64,000 nt of DNA from an uncultured Ignavibacteria bacterium (lineage in GTDB: Bacteria; Bacteroidota; Ignavibacteria; Kapaibacteriales; Kapaibacteriaceae). This document shows, in pieces, positions 54,433 to 62,772 of this stretch. The first letter of the stretch is position 1; each line of letters begins with the position of its first letter. Made by a program: the position numbers and the translations under genes. The stretch is taken from the NCBI GenBank assembly GCA_903939735.1, contig CAJAIA010000001.1, positions 103,169 through 167,168 of the forward strand, written 5' to 3'. The notes under the pieces were generated by a model. It had not been told where the DNA came from. It did not search any database and was given only the letters and a program-made list of their open reading frames with translations.

Positions 54433-55274
54433 ACGGTCAGTTTGTATTCGGTACCAAGGATTGGACCACGATCGCCCATGACGATGGTGGCTGCGTCGCG
54501 GAACGCATCGTGCTCGAAGACGACGATCCATTGTTCGTCGATGATCTGAGGAAGCAGACGCTTCTTTTCGGCGATGGTCGTAAGTGGGTGGTTATCATAC
54601 CCCATCACATACGGGACCGGAACATGCGCGCTTGTGGGCATCAGGTCTGCAGGGTAGAACAACGTTGTTTCTCCATCGGCGACCCGCACAGCCTGCATTG
54701 CTGCAGTATGCCCAAACAGCGGCTCAACAGAAATTCCCGGCATGATCTCGCCCGGTCCATCCAGGAGCTCGAGAACACCAGCGTCAACCAGCGGCAGATA
54801 GTATTCCGGCATAAAGGAGGCGCGATCCTTCTCCGAAGGGGCGTGTGCCCACGCAAGCTGCTCACGCTGCACGTAATACGTAGCGTTCGTGAACCGCGGT
54901 CCACCATCCGCACCAACGGCACCACCGGCGTGGTCGAAGTGTAGGTGCGTGAGAATCACGTCGGTTACTTCTGCCGCACGGACACCGACCAGTTCAAGCG
55001 ACCGCTCAAGGGAATAGTCTTCATATGTGATCCCGTAGATGTCCAGCAGCTTCTGCGGCATCTGCGGGCTGTTTCCTGTGTCAATCAGAATCGTTCGGTC
55101 GTTTGACCGAAGCAGCATGACCTTTGCTGCCATCGGAATGCGATTCCGTTCGTCTCCAGGGGCATAGGAACGCTGCCACAGCGTCTTGGGAACCACTCCA
55201 AACATAGCGCCGCCGTCAAGGCCAAAACGGCACGTTTCGAGGAGTTGAATCGAGTAGGATCCGATATTCATCAT
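54429..55274 (-). CDS. Metallo-beta-lactamase-fold hydrolase
   Basis: A 281-residue hydrolase with the di-metal motif THLHFDHAGG (His110, His112, Asp114, His115), LIDTGNSPQ before it and GHTAAM, YPADLMPT and FEHDA after it. The region IGSYSIQLLETCRFGLDGG resembles lactonase-like members of the family, but the substrate cannot be assigned. I chose ATG 55274 (the adjacent ATG at 55271 is equivalent); the longest frame would run through the gap and overlap the foldase gene. Coupled to the Rieske gene. Confidence 0.85.
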   Translation of the reverse strand: MMNIGSYSIQLLETCRFGLDGGAMFGVVPKTLWQRSYAPGDERNRIPMAAKVMLLRSNDRTILIDTGNSPQMPQKLLDIYGITYEDYSLERSLELVGVRAAEVTDVILTHLHFDHAGGAVGADGGPRFTNATYYVQREQLAWAHAPSEKDRASFMPEYYLPLVDAGVLELLDGPGEIMPGISVEPLFGHTAAMQAVRVADGETTLFYPADLMPTSAHVPVPYVMGYDNHPLTTIAEKKRLLPQIIDEQWIVVFEHDAFRDAATIVMGDRGPILGTEYKLTV

Positions 55275-55317
55275 ACCGCAAGTTACCCACCGAGGGGTTT
55301 CAGAACGAAGTACGCCG

Positions 55318-55325
55318 TATATTTG
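55318..55325 (+). promoter_or_regulatory. Putative -7 box TATATTTG for the PpiD/SurA gene
   Basis: A perfect TAnnTTTG match in the 121-base divergent gap, predicting a leader of about 65 bases before the foldase start. Confidence 0.5.
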
Positions 55326-55395
55326 ACGCTTGTCTGGAATGCCAGCAGCATAAAGAGTTCGATTTCTCGTTTTTTTTGACGGAGGAGTACCCAAC

Positions 55396-57525
55396 ATGGG
55401 TGCCATTACCAGAATACGACAAGTCAGCCCGTACTTCCTCGGGTTCGTCGCAGCCCTGTTCATCGCCTTCATGGTGATTCAGGACTCGAGTTTCACCACC
55501 CTCTCGCAATCAGGCAACTCTGCGGAAAACCAAGAGATTGCCACAGTCAACGGAGAGGCCATCACGCTCGCTGATTACGAGCGTCGCGTTCGCGACGTCC
55601 TCGAGTTGCAGCGCCAGCAGAATCCCAACCAAGAGGTCGATGACGAAACGATTCGTCAGCAGGTCTTCGATGAAATGGTTAACGAGGTTCTCCGCAAGCA
55701 GCAAGCAGCCAAGTTGGGCATTGTTGTTACGCCGCAGCAGCTGATCGACGTGATGATGATCAATCCGCCAGAGCAACTTCAGCTCTTCAAGGATTCGTCT
55801 GGTCGCTTCGACATCAAGCTCCAACAAGAGCTGATCTCGAACCCAGATCGCCTTGGCGAATTGCTCGCGCAGCAAAAGATGCCTGATGAAGAAATTCAAC
55901 GTCAGGTACAGCAGTGGAAGCAGACAATCTTCCAGATTGAAGACAACGTGCGATCAATGCAGTTGCAGCAATCACTGGGCGCGACGATTGGCGCAGCAGC
56001 AAGCATTCCATCGATCGCTGCCGCTGAAGTGCAGTACAAGACTGACAATTCAATGGCAGATATTCAGTTCGTTGCGCTGAGCATCGATCGTGTTCCAGAT
56101 GCCGCGGTGTCTGTGAGCGATGACGAGCTGAAGGCATACTACGAGAAGAACAAGGAGTTCTACACACAGAAGCGCTCACGCGCACTGAAGTACCTTGTCT
56201 TCCCACAGCTTGCTTCGGCAAAGGATACGGCAAATGCCATGAAGCAATCGCAACGTGTCGCAGAGACACTTGCAGCGCTTGGCACGCCGCAGCAGAAGGA
56301 CAGTGCATTCACGTCGATGATGACCTCGTTTAATGGTCAGACAACAGACTTCGTGATGGTCAACCAGGTAGACCCAACAGCGGTAACGGTGCTCAGCTCA
56401 CTTGCACAAGGTGAAGTGTTCGGTCCACTCAATACTCCAGCAGGCATTACCTACTATCGTCTTGATGGACGTCGTGAAGGTGTCAATCCTGTTGTACGCG
56501 CTTCGCATATCCTCCTGCCATTCGGCACAAACAAGGATTCTGCAAAGGCCGAAGCACAAAAGTTGATGGCACGTGCGAAGAAGGGCGAAGATTTTGCGGC
56601 ACTTGCTGCTGCGAATTCAAAGGACCCAGGCTCGGCTGCACAAGGTGGCGATCTGAGCTACTTCGGCAAGGGGCGCATGGTTCCTGAGTTTGAGACTGCT
56701 GCCTTTGGTGCAAGTGTTGGTGATGTCGTGGGCCCGGTCGAGACGCAGTTCGGCTTCCACATTATCAAGGTCACTGACCGTCAAACAACGGAACTCAAGT
56801 TCTCGCAGTTCGTCATCAAGGCATCGATGTCTACGGCGACGAAGCAGCAGATTATCGCTCGCGCGCAAAAGGCTGTTGACGAGATCACCGCGGGCACAGC
56901 AATCGACGCGGTAGCCAAGAAGCTCGAAGTACCAGTCCAAGAAACTAAGCTCTTCACAGCTGATGCTCCAGTGCTCTCGTCACGCGAGCTCACAGCATGG
57001 GCATTCGACAACGAAAAGGGCGCAGCAATCCGCAAGGATGTCAAGTACTACGGCATGGTTGTCGCGCAAGTGACAGAAACCCGCGAAGTTGGTATCAAGC
57101 CGTTTGAGGACGTGAAGGAAAAGCTCCTGTTGACACTCAAGCAGCGGAAGAAGCTCGACAAGCTTGCGCAAGATGCGAAGGCACTTGCAGCATCGTTCGG
57201 AAACGACACAACAATGAGCGTTTCAACGCAAAGTGGCGTGAAGAACAACGGCTCACTCACTGGCTTTGGTGGTGAATTCGCTGCAACGAATGCTGTGTTC
57301 ACGGCACCAGTCGGCACAGTCACAGGCCCTGTTCGCGGCGAGCGTGCATGGTTCGTGATCAAGGTTGTTTCGCGTACTGATGCCAACATGGCTCAGTTCT
57401 CGAAGGACCGTCCAGCTGTGATGCAGAACATGGCGACACGCGTACGGAATCAAGCGTTCTATGCTTGGTTCCAATCACTCCGTGAGAATTCAGAAATTGA
57501 AGACCTCCGGAATAAGCGGAACTAA
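55396..57525 (+). CDS. PpiD/SurA-type peptidyl-prolyl isomerase (periplasmic foldase)
   Basis: A 709-residue membrane-anchored chaperone. A helix at about 13-31 is followed by a SurA_N-type helical domain (INGEAITLADYERRV-like, here VNGEAITLADYERRVRDVLE). A parvulin-type rotamase domain lies around 362-460 (RASHILLPFG, FAALAAANSKDPGSA, GDLSYFGKGRMVPEFE, FGFHIIKV), with a further degenerate PPIase-like segment near the C-terminus. GGAGGAG lies about 10 bases before the start. It probably assists folding of outer-membrane and secreted proteins such as the giant protease (inference). Confidence 0.93.
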   Translation: MGAITRIRQVSPYFLGFVAALFIAFMVIQDSSFTTLSQSGNSAENQEIATVNGEAITLADYERRVRDVLELQRQQNPNQEVDDETIRQQVFDEMVNEVLRKQQAAKLGIVVTPQQLIDVMMINPPEQLQLFKDSSGRFDIKLQQELISNPDRLGELLAQQKMPDEEIQRQVQQWKQTIFQIEDNVRSMQLQQSLGATIGAAASIPSIAAAEVQYKTDNSMADIQFVALSIDRVPDAAVSVSDDELKAYYEKNKEFYTQKRSRALKYLVFPQLASAKDTANAMKQSQRVAETLAALGTPQQKDSAFTSMMTSFNGQTTDFVMVNQVDPTAVTVLSSLAQGEVFGPLNTPAGITYYRLDGRREGVNPVVRASHILLPFGTNKDSAKAEAQKLMARAKKGEDFAALAAANSKDPGSAAQGGDLSYFGKGRMVPEFETAAFGASVGDVVGPVETQFGFHIIKVTDRQTTELKFSQFVIKASMSTATKQQIIARAQKAVDEITAGTAIDAVAKKLEVPVQETKLFTADAPVLSSRELTAWAFDNEKGAAIRKDVKYYGMVVAQVTETREVGIKPFEDVKEKLLLTLKQRKKLDKLAQDAKALAASFGNDTTMSVSTQSGVKNNGSLTGFGGEFAATNAVFTAPVGTVTGPVRGERAWFVIKVVSRTDANMAQFSKDRPAVMQNMATRVRNQAFYAWFQSLRENSEIEDLRNKRN

Positions 57526-57532
57526 GAACGTG

Positions 57533-58312
57533 ATGACGGAGGATGCTGCGTATGCTTCATGCGCACACATTGCTACGTCACACTACGAAAACTTTCCAGT
57601 AGCATCGGTGCTTGTGCCTCTTCGGATGCGCAAGCACCTTTTTGCTTTCTATGCCTTCTCTCGAAAGGCTGATGACCTTGCCGACGAGCCATGGACATCC
57701 GTTGCGAGCGAGCGTCTGCGCGCACTTGAGGAGCTGGAAGCTCTCCTGGTTGATCCCCATCTTCCAACCGATGATCCAGTGATCGTTGCAGTACGGGCCA
57801 CACTGCGTGATTGCAATCTGTCGAGTGCGCCCCTACAGCGTCTGCTCGAGGCCTTCCGCAGAGATGTTGCCTTTGTAGCGCCGACGACGTGGGAAGAGGT
57901 ACTCACCTACTGCTCGTATTCAGCTAATCCTGTTGGTGAGCTCTTTCTTCGATTAGACCATGGCCAACGGTCTGTTTCCAGCGAAGCTCTGGAGGCAAGC
58001 GATGCCGTCTGTACAGCACTCCAGATCACGAACTTCCTGCAGGACATGTCCATCGACATTCCGCGTGGACGTCACTATTTGCCTCTACCTATCGACGACG
58101 TCATTGCACGCACGCACGAGCTCTTCATGCGTGGAAGGCACGTTGTGCAGTACGCCCACTCACTACGTGTACGCCTTGAGCTACGTGCCATCATCGCAGG
58201 GGGCGAGGCGATGCTTCACCTGTGTGCGCAACGCACCGATACCACGCTTCGCCCGGCGCTCTCCCTGCGCCACATTCCATTGCTCGCCTCGCGGTTCTTT
58301 CGCCTTGCGTAA
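57533..58312 (+). CDS. hpnC: Squalene/phytoene synthase-family protein, HpnC-like
   Basis: A 259-residue trans-isoprenyl diphosphate synthase of the squalene/phytoene family. The first Asp-rich motif is AFSRKADDLADEP, and the second region reads LQITNFLQDMSIDIPRGRHY. It carries the ENFPVAS(V) start typical of HpnC, proposed hydroxysqualene synthase in squalene formation. The ATG at 57533 lies 7 bases after the foldase stop. A second family member follows, supporting the HpnC/HpnD assignment; the third enzyme HpnE is not in the window. Confidence 0.85.
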   Translation: MTEDAAYASCAHIATSHYENFPVASVLVPLRMRKHLFAFYAFSRKADDLADEPWTSVASERLRALEELEALLVDPHLPTDDPVIVAVRATLRDCNLSSAPLQRLLEAFRRDVAFVAPTTWEEVLTYCSYSANPVGELFLRLDHGQRSVSSEALEASDAVCTALQITNFLQDMSIDIPRGRHYLPLPIDDVIARTHELFMRGRHVVQYAHSLRVRLELRAIIAGGEAMLHLCAQRTDTTLRPALSLRHIPLLASRFFRLA

Positions 58313-58323
58313 CTTGACATCAC

Positions 58324-59217
58324 ATGTCGTCGCATATCTACGGTGATTCGGAAGATGGCTTTGTACTTTCTACCCAAGGAAGTACATCATTCCATTATTC
58401 CTTTGGATTCCTCCCCAAAGAGGAACGCGACGCTATTCGTACGATCTACGCCTTTGCGCGACGGATCGACGACATTGTCGACGATCACCCTTCACGCGAT
58501 CTCGAAGTGATCGCGAACAAACGTCAGCGTCTACAATGGTGGCGTATGGAGGTCGAGGCGATCTATGCCGGGACCTTTGACACGAAGAACTCATCATTAC
58601 AAGCACTCGACAACGTCGTGCGACGGTATACAATCCCGAAGCAGTACCTCCTTACGCTTATTGATGGATGTGAGCGCGATCTGGTGCAGCAACGGTATCA
58701 GACCTTCGCTGAGCTAAAAGAGTATTGCTACGGCGTCGCCTCAGTGATCGGTCTGATTAGCATTGAGATCTTTGGCTATCGCCACGAGGAAACCAGGCAG
58801 TACGCGATAAATCTTGGTTATGCCCTACAGCTGACCAATATCCTACGCGATATCCAACAGGACAAAGAACGCGGGTTTATCTATCTGCCACTTGAAGATC
58901 TCGAGCGCTTTCGATACTCCGAGGCAGACCTTATGGCAGAGGTCTATGATGAGCGCTTTGTGGATCTCATGCAGTTCCAAGCGCAACGTGCACGGGAATA
59001 CTACCACGAGGCCCGTGCATTGCTTCGGCCCGATGAACGACTCACCATGGTGGCCGCTGAAATCATGGACGCTATCTACTACAGACTCCTGGAAAAGATC
59101 GAACTCAACGACTATCGCGTCTTTCAACAGCGGATCCGGGTCAATACTATCCATAAGGTGATCACGGCCCTCCGTATATGGCTAGGTGCAAAGCTGTTCG
59201 TAAAGCGATTTCGATAA
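58324..59217 (+). CDS. hpnD: Squalene/phytoene synthase-family protein, HpnD-like
   Basis: A 297-residue family member with YAFARRIDDIVDDHPS (first Asp-rich motif) and LTNILRDIQQDKERGFIYLP (second). HpnD makes presqualene diphosphate from two farnesyl diphosphates in the HpnCDE squalene route. Phytoene synthase (CrtB) is the main alternative, and sequence reading alone does not exclude it, but the paired HpnC-like gene 12 bases upstream favours HpnD. Confidence 0.82.
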   Translation: MSSHIYGDSEDGFVLSTQGSTSFHYSFGFLPKEERDAIRTIYAFARRIDDIVDDHPSRDLEVIANKRQRLQWWRMEVEAIYAGTFDTKNSSLQALDNVVRRYTIPKQYLLTLIDGCERDLVQQRYQTFAELKEYCYGVASVIGLISIEIFGYRHEETRQYAINLGYALQLTNILRDIQQDKERGFIYLPLEDLERFRYSEADLMAEVYDERFVDLMQFQAQRAREYYHEARALLRPDERLTMVAAEIMDAIYYRLLEKIELNDYRVFQQRIRVNTIHKVITALRIWLGAKLFVKRFR

Positions 59218-59229
59218 GGTCATCCTTCG

Positions 59230-59237
59230 TATTTTCG
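59230..59237 (+). promoter_or_regulatory. Putative -7 box TATTTTCG for the NuoE-like gene
   Basis: The same one-base variant of TAnnTTTG seen before the DUF177 and HU genes, 12 bases after the hpnD-like stop and 25 bases before the NuoE start. Confidence 0.35.
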
Positions 59238-59261
59238 TGGCACTTGTACGATCCCACTCTC

Positions 59262-59750
59262 ATGTCGAGCATGCTCATGAGCACAACATTCTCAGCCGAA
59301 GACATTTCCGCGATTTCCGCTCTTAAGGCAAAGTACCCTGAGCCAAAGGCAGCTATTATGCCCGTTCTGTGGATGGCACAGAAGCGTTGGGGCTGGCTCT
59401 CAGAGGATGTCATGAAAGAGGTCGCACGAGTAATGGATCTCCCCTACGCACATGTCTTGGGCGTCGCATCGTTCTACACGATGTACTTCAAGAAGCCGAT
59501 GGGCCGCCATCACGTGCAAGTCTGCACCAACGTGAGCTGCATGCTTCGTGGCGGTATCGATCTGTATCAACATGCAAAGCAACGCCTCGGTATCTCGCAC
59601 AATCAAGCAACTACCGACGGTAAGTTCTCTCTCGAAGAAGTAGAATGCATGGGCGCATGCGGTGGTGCACCTATGGTGGCCATCAATGAGACGTTCCATG
59701 AGAATGCCTCCGTGCAGCAACTTGACACACTCCTCGACGCGTGCCACTGA
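59262..59750 (+). CDS. nuoE: NuoE-like [2Fe-2S] subunit
   Basis: A 162-residue thioredoxin-like ferredoxin of the complex I 24-kDa family. The four cluster cysteines are Cys88, Cys93, Cys129 and Cys133 (CTNVSC and CMGACGGAP). The helical N-terminus (ISALKAKYPEPKAAIMPVLW) is typical. NuoE normally sits beside nuoF; here no nuoF or other complex I gene is adjacent, and a terminator follows. Several ATGs (59262, 59271, 59277) could start it. Confidence 0.92.
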   Translation: MSSMLMSTTFSAEDISAISALKAKYPEPKAAIMPVLWMAQKRWGWLSEDVMKEVARVMDLPYAHVLGVASFYTMYFKKPMGRHHVQVCTNVSCMLRGGIDLYQHAKQRLGISHNQATTDGKFSLEEVECMGACGGAPMVAINETFHENASVQQLDTLLDACH

Positions 59751-59800
59751 TCGCTGCCCAGACTGACCAGCACGTCTGATTCAACTGATACAAAAAGAAG

Positions 59801-59827
59801 CGGGCTCTTGTCATCGACAAGAGCCCG
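59801..59827. terminator. Strong bidirectional hairpin after nuoE
   Basis: CGGGCTCTTGTC, loop ATC, GACAAGAGCCCG form a 12-bp perfect stem. On the plus strand TTTACTGTTTC follows and on the minus strand CTTCTTTTTG follows. It can therefore end both the nuoE transcript and any minus-strand transcript carrying the small ORFs to its right. Confidence 0.85.
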
Positions 59828-59854
59828 TTTACTGTTTCATGGATCAATGATGGA

Positions 59855-59908
59855 TCAGTTCTCTTCACCGCGATCAATGATGTATGGTGTTTTGCGTGAG
59901 CGTTTCAT
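59855..59908 (-). CDS. 17-residue candidate ORF (paralogous tail)
   Basis: An ATG-initiated frame reading MKRSRKTPYIIDRGEEN. AGG lies about ten bases before the start. Its last 25 bases closely repeat the end of the 51-residue ORF to the right, and its peptide tail IIDRGEEN parallels VIDRTEGN there. It may be a short peptide gene or the remnant of a duplicated one. Confidence 0.3.
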   Translation of the reverse strand: MKRSRKTPYIIDRGEEN

Positions 59909-59986
59909 GATGAGTACCTGGTAGTTATTGAGTTCTGGCAGAACGATACGGCAAGCAAGTGAACAAACTGATTTTGCTTGTCTGCA

Positions 59987-60142
59987 TCAGTTCCCTTCTG
60001 TCCGATCAATGACCATCTGCTTCTCAGTAGTGCGCTCATACATTGACTCTACGTTGATATTGCGATTTCTCAACTGTACCTCAACCTGCCGCTGCGTCAC
60101 ACCAACTTCTTCGTAGCACATGAGGGAGATGATGATTCCCAT
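59987..60142 (-). CDS. 51-residue small protein, unknown
   Basis: An ATG frame with a good ribosome-binding site (GAGGA, 7 bases upstream). The peptide begins MGIIISLMCYEEVGVTQRQV and ends QMVIDRTEGN; the first ten residues are hydrophobic and the remainder is charged. I do not recognise it. It is too short for most gene finders. It is divergent from the 529-residue protein gene and shares its 3' end sequence with the 17-residue ORF. Confidence 0.45.
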   Translation of the reverse strand: MGIIISLMCYEEVGVTQRQVEVQLRNRNINVESMYERTTEKQMVIDRTEGN

Positions 60143-60478
60143 GATACGTCCTCAACAGAATATGTGAAAGAAGCTATTTCTCAATTGCAAGATTCGTGCA
60201 TTCATGTTCATGCTTCAGCAGGCTAAGACATTCAGAGTAATGAATATGACAATGTTGTGACAGGATCTCCTATCCTCATGACAAGCTGTGTCGTAGGTTT
60301 ACGAGAAGGATAATGTCGTATGTCTGTCGTTCAAGGGCTACAGTGATCGAGAGCGCAATACCGACGTAACTCTGTATCGCAATACAATCTTCATATCTGA
60401 TCTTGGCTTTCATTTAAACAGGAAACGATGTGCTGTTAGCTGCCTTTATGTGCTACAGATCTCATTTCACCACTGGCA

Positions 60479-62068
60479 ATGAACCATATGACAGTAACTG
60501 CGATCGACTACCATTTCAACATCCTAACGCAATTACTTCAAATTGTTACATCAAACGAAGTCGGTCGGACGGGGTTTTCATTACGTACTGATACGGATGA
60601 CCCAAGCACCGTTTCGTTGCAGGAGCGATTCTTGGCATGTGTACTCGATGGGAGCATTCGTAGCGATGAAGAGGCCGCACTGAAGCTCTACGATACGACG
60701 CCTGCAGACCAGAGGTACCTCACACTCAGGACTCGATGTATCGATCGCTTGCTGAACGCAATACGGCATATCGATTTCTCGTATGCTCAACTCTCTGAGT
60801 ACTCATCGAACTATTTCAAATGTCTAGATCTGGTCAGAGTTAGCAGTCTATTGGCTCTCTATGGTAATGCGACTCTCGCCGATTACTCTCTTTCGAGAGC
60901 TCTCACCATTGCTCGTAAGCATCATTTCACTGAACTTGAGTTCGTTGTTCGCAAACACTTGTCAAACAGCGCTCTTCTATCCTGGGATGTGAATTCAAAT
61001 AAGGCACACCACAAAGCCTCGTTTGATCTGATTCGTACTCTCATCTACGAGCACTTTTCGATTGCGACATACGACTCACTGTATCTCATCTCCGAGAGTT
61101 ATGAGTACGTGCCATTATCGGTAGGCGAACCAACTCAGTTGAATCGTCCTGACGCATTGAAGATTCTTGATGACATCGATTCAGACATTCGTTCTCACAC
61201 TGTTATTGTTAATCATCTTAGGGCAAGAATTGACTACTACAAAAGCATCTGTGAATATGAATCAGCATTCAATACAATCAATGAATTGTTGCACTATTAC
61301 AACGATAACGGACACTTACTGCAGAACAGCAAGCTTGGTGAACTACAGATACAACGAATTGAAACGCAGTTCAGAAGCCGTCGTTTGATTTGTTCAGAGG
61401 AGGTTACCAACCCCTCCACCTACTTTCACGTGGGAAAAACGAACTGGTGTATCGCAACGATCTATACAGCGTTCAAGTACCTCTACGTCGGTGATTACTA
61501 TCATGCTTACAGGACCTACCGTGAGCTGATCGAACAATACTCTGATCGTGTGTATCCTGCAGACGTCTATGAGAACCGCATGCTGCTCGAAGCATACATC
61601 TGGCTCATGACATCTCTGCTGCCTGCTGAGAGATTCGACCATGCGGATCCGGTCTCGACCGTCCCATTCCGAACATCAACATTCTTGAATTCTATCAGCA
61701 TTCTTGCGTCAAACAAGTTCGGCTCGAACGCACTCATCGTGATCGTTCATACGTTCATTTTGTTGATTGAGAACAAGCATGCAGAGGCATTCCGACGTAT
61801 CTCCTACCTCAATGTCTATGCTACGCGCTATCTCAAGGGTGAGGCAGAGCAGCGGTTATGGTATTGCGTGAAGGCGATGCAGAAGATTCCAACGTATCGT
61901 ACACGTCCACACATGATGCGCGCAGCTATGGAGTCGTCACTGATGCAGATACGGCGGCTCTCGGACATACCAATGACGTCCGGCATCAACGAGCTTGTTC
62001 AGTGGGATACACTCCTCGAGGCGTACATCGACTGGGAGGAACGCCAAGCTCGACGTGGCGGTGCGTAA
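60479..62068 (+). CDS. 529-residue helical protein of unknown function
   Basis: I do not recognise this protein. It has no signal peptide or membrane helix and looks mostly alpha-helical, with tyrosine- and leucine-rich repeating segments (SLLALYGNATLADYSLSRAL, SAFNTINELLHYYNDNG, AFKYLYVGDYYHAYRTYREL) that suggest a degenerate TPR-like solenoid. No N-terminal DNA-binding helix-turn-helix is evident. Codon use is AT-richer than in neighbours, which hints at recent acquisition or relaxed expression. Two ATGs (60479 and 60488) compete and the ribosome-binding site is weak. It is flanked by small divergent ORFs. Confidence 0.8.
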   Translation: MNHMTVTAIDYHFNILTQLLQIVTSNEVGRTGFSLRTDTDDPSTVSLQERFLACVLDGSIRSDEEAALKLYDTTPADQRYLTLRTRCIDRLLNAIRHIDFSYAQLSEYSSNYFKCLDLVRVSSLLALYGNATLADYSLSRALTIARKHHFTELEFVVRKHLSNSALLSWDVNSNKAHHKASFDLIRTLIYEHFSIATYDSLYLISESYEYVPLSVGEPTQLNRPDALKILDDIDSDIRSHTVIVNHLRARIDYYKSICEYESAFNTINELLHYYNDNGHLLQNSKLGELQIQRIETQFRSRRLICSEEVTNPSTYFHVGKTNWCIATIYTAFKYLYVGDYYHAYRTYRELIEQYSDRVYPADVYENRMLLEAYIWLMTSLLPAERFDHADPVSTVPFRTSTFLNSISILASNKFGSNALIVIVHTFILLIENKHAEAFRRISYLNVYATRYLKGEAEQRLWYCVKAMQKIPTYRTRPHMMRAAMESSLMQIRRLSDIPMTSGINELVQWDTLLEAYIDWEERQARRGGA

Positions 62069-62071
62069 CCT

Positions 62072-62719
62072 CTACACGAGCGTATAGAAGTCACCACCGG
62101 CATCACTGTTGATGTGCACGACGCCTGCGCGTACGAGCTTGACAAGTATCTGTGCCGCGCGACGTTTTGAGATGTTGACCAGTCGTGCAAAGTCCGTCAC
62201 GCTCGCCCGCCCATGGCGTTCCAGATAGGTGAAGAGTCGCCGCTCGCGGTCGCCAATACTCAGCGTCATGGGCGGTGACGTAGGGTTTTGACTCGCCAGT
62301 ATGCGGGTCATCTCACGGCTTGCCGTTACAGATTTCTCCCCTTGACGAATGAACGCCTTGCGCTCGTGCGGACGTTCATTCGGATCATCAGACACGAGTC
62401 GATGGGGCTTTTGTTGGCTATTTGGAACGTAGACGACCACCACATCGCGCTGGTCAATCCCGATTACCTCGGTGGTGAGGGTTAGCTCTGGAGTAATCAC
62501 GAGTTGGCATGCCTCAATCTGGGCGATCTGCTCCTTCTCTGATTCGACGCCAACGATTGTTCCGTTGTCATCAACGCCAAGGAGGAGCATCCCACCTGTT
62601 GTATTGGCAAACGCAATCACCTCACGAGCGATCTTATCGATCGTTGTGAACTTCCGCTTGAATTCTACTGTCGAGGACTCACCCACTCGGATGATCTCTC
62701 GAAGCTCGTGTCGCTTCAT
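62072..62719 (-). CDS. AlbA_2/Schlafen-type DNA-binding domain protein with C-terminal winged helix
   Basis: A 215-residue protein. The N-terminal half is an AlbA_2 (divergent AAA_4-associated) domain: ESSTVEFKRKFTTIDKIAREVIAFANTTGG-like pattern with GGMLLLGVDDNGTIVGV. The C-terminal segment (LERHGRASVTDFARLVNISK) reads as a winged helix-turn-helix. Such proteins are often transcription factors, or accessory proteins in defence loci. The ATG at 62719 has GGAGCG upstream; the longest frame adds 33 residues of unlikely sequence. Its stop lies 4 bases from that of the convergent 529-residue gene. Confidence 0.85.
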   Translation of the reverse strand: MKRHELREIIRVGESSTVEFKRKFTTIDKIAREVIAFANTTGGMLLLGVDDNGTIVGVESEKEQIAQIEACQLVITPELTLTTEVIGIDQRDVVVVYVPNSQQKPHRLVSDDPNERPHERKAFIRQGEKSVTASREMTRILASQNPTSPPMTLSIGDRERRLFTYLERHGRASVTDFARLVNISKRRAAQILVKLVRAGVVHINSDAGGDFYTLV

Positions 62720-62772
62720 GACTGCTATCGCTCCTTGCGACCGATCTGACCGTGAAGCAATTGCTGCGCGGA

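Larger units (their letters stand above)
59828..60478. other. AT-richer intergenic region with small minus-strand ORFs
   Basis: A 650-base stretch without a conventional gene, lower in GC than its surroundings. It holds at least two small minus-strand ORFs listed separately (51 and 17 codons) whose 3' ends are near-duplicates. A 20-codon ORF lies between them, and a 45-codon minus-strand frame at 60276-60413 has no ribosome-binding site. The rightmost 60 bases must contain the promoter of the 529-residue protein, but I see no clear TAnnTTTG box there. Confidence 0.6.

Noticed and set aside
60276-60413. 45-codon minus-strand ORF upstream of the 51-residue ORF
   Set aside because: No ribosome-binding site and no similarity to the neighbouring small ORFs; kept only as part of the intergenic description.
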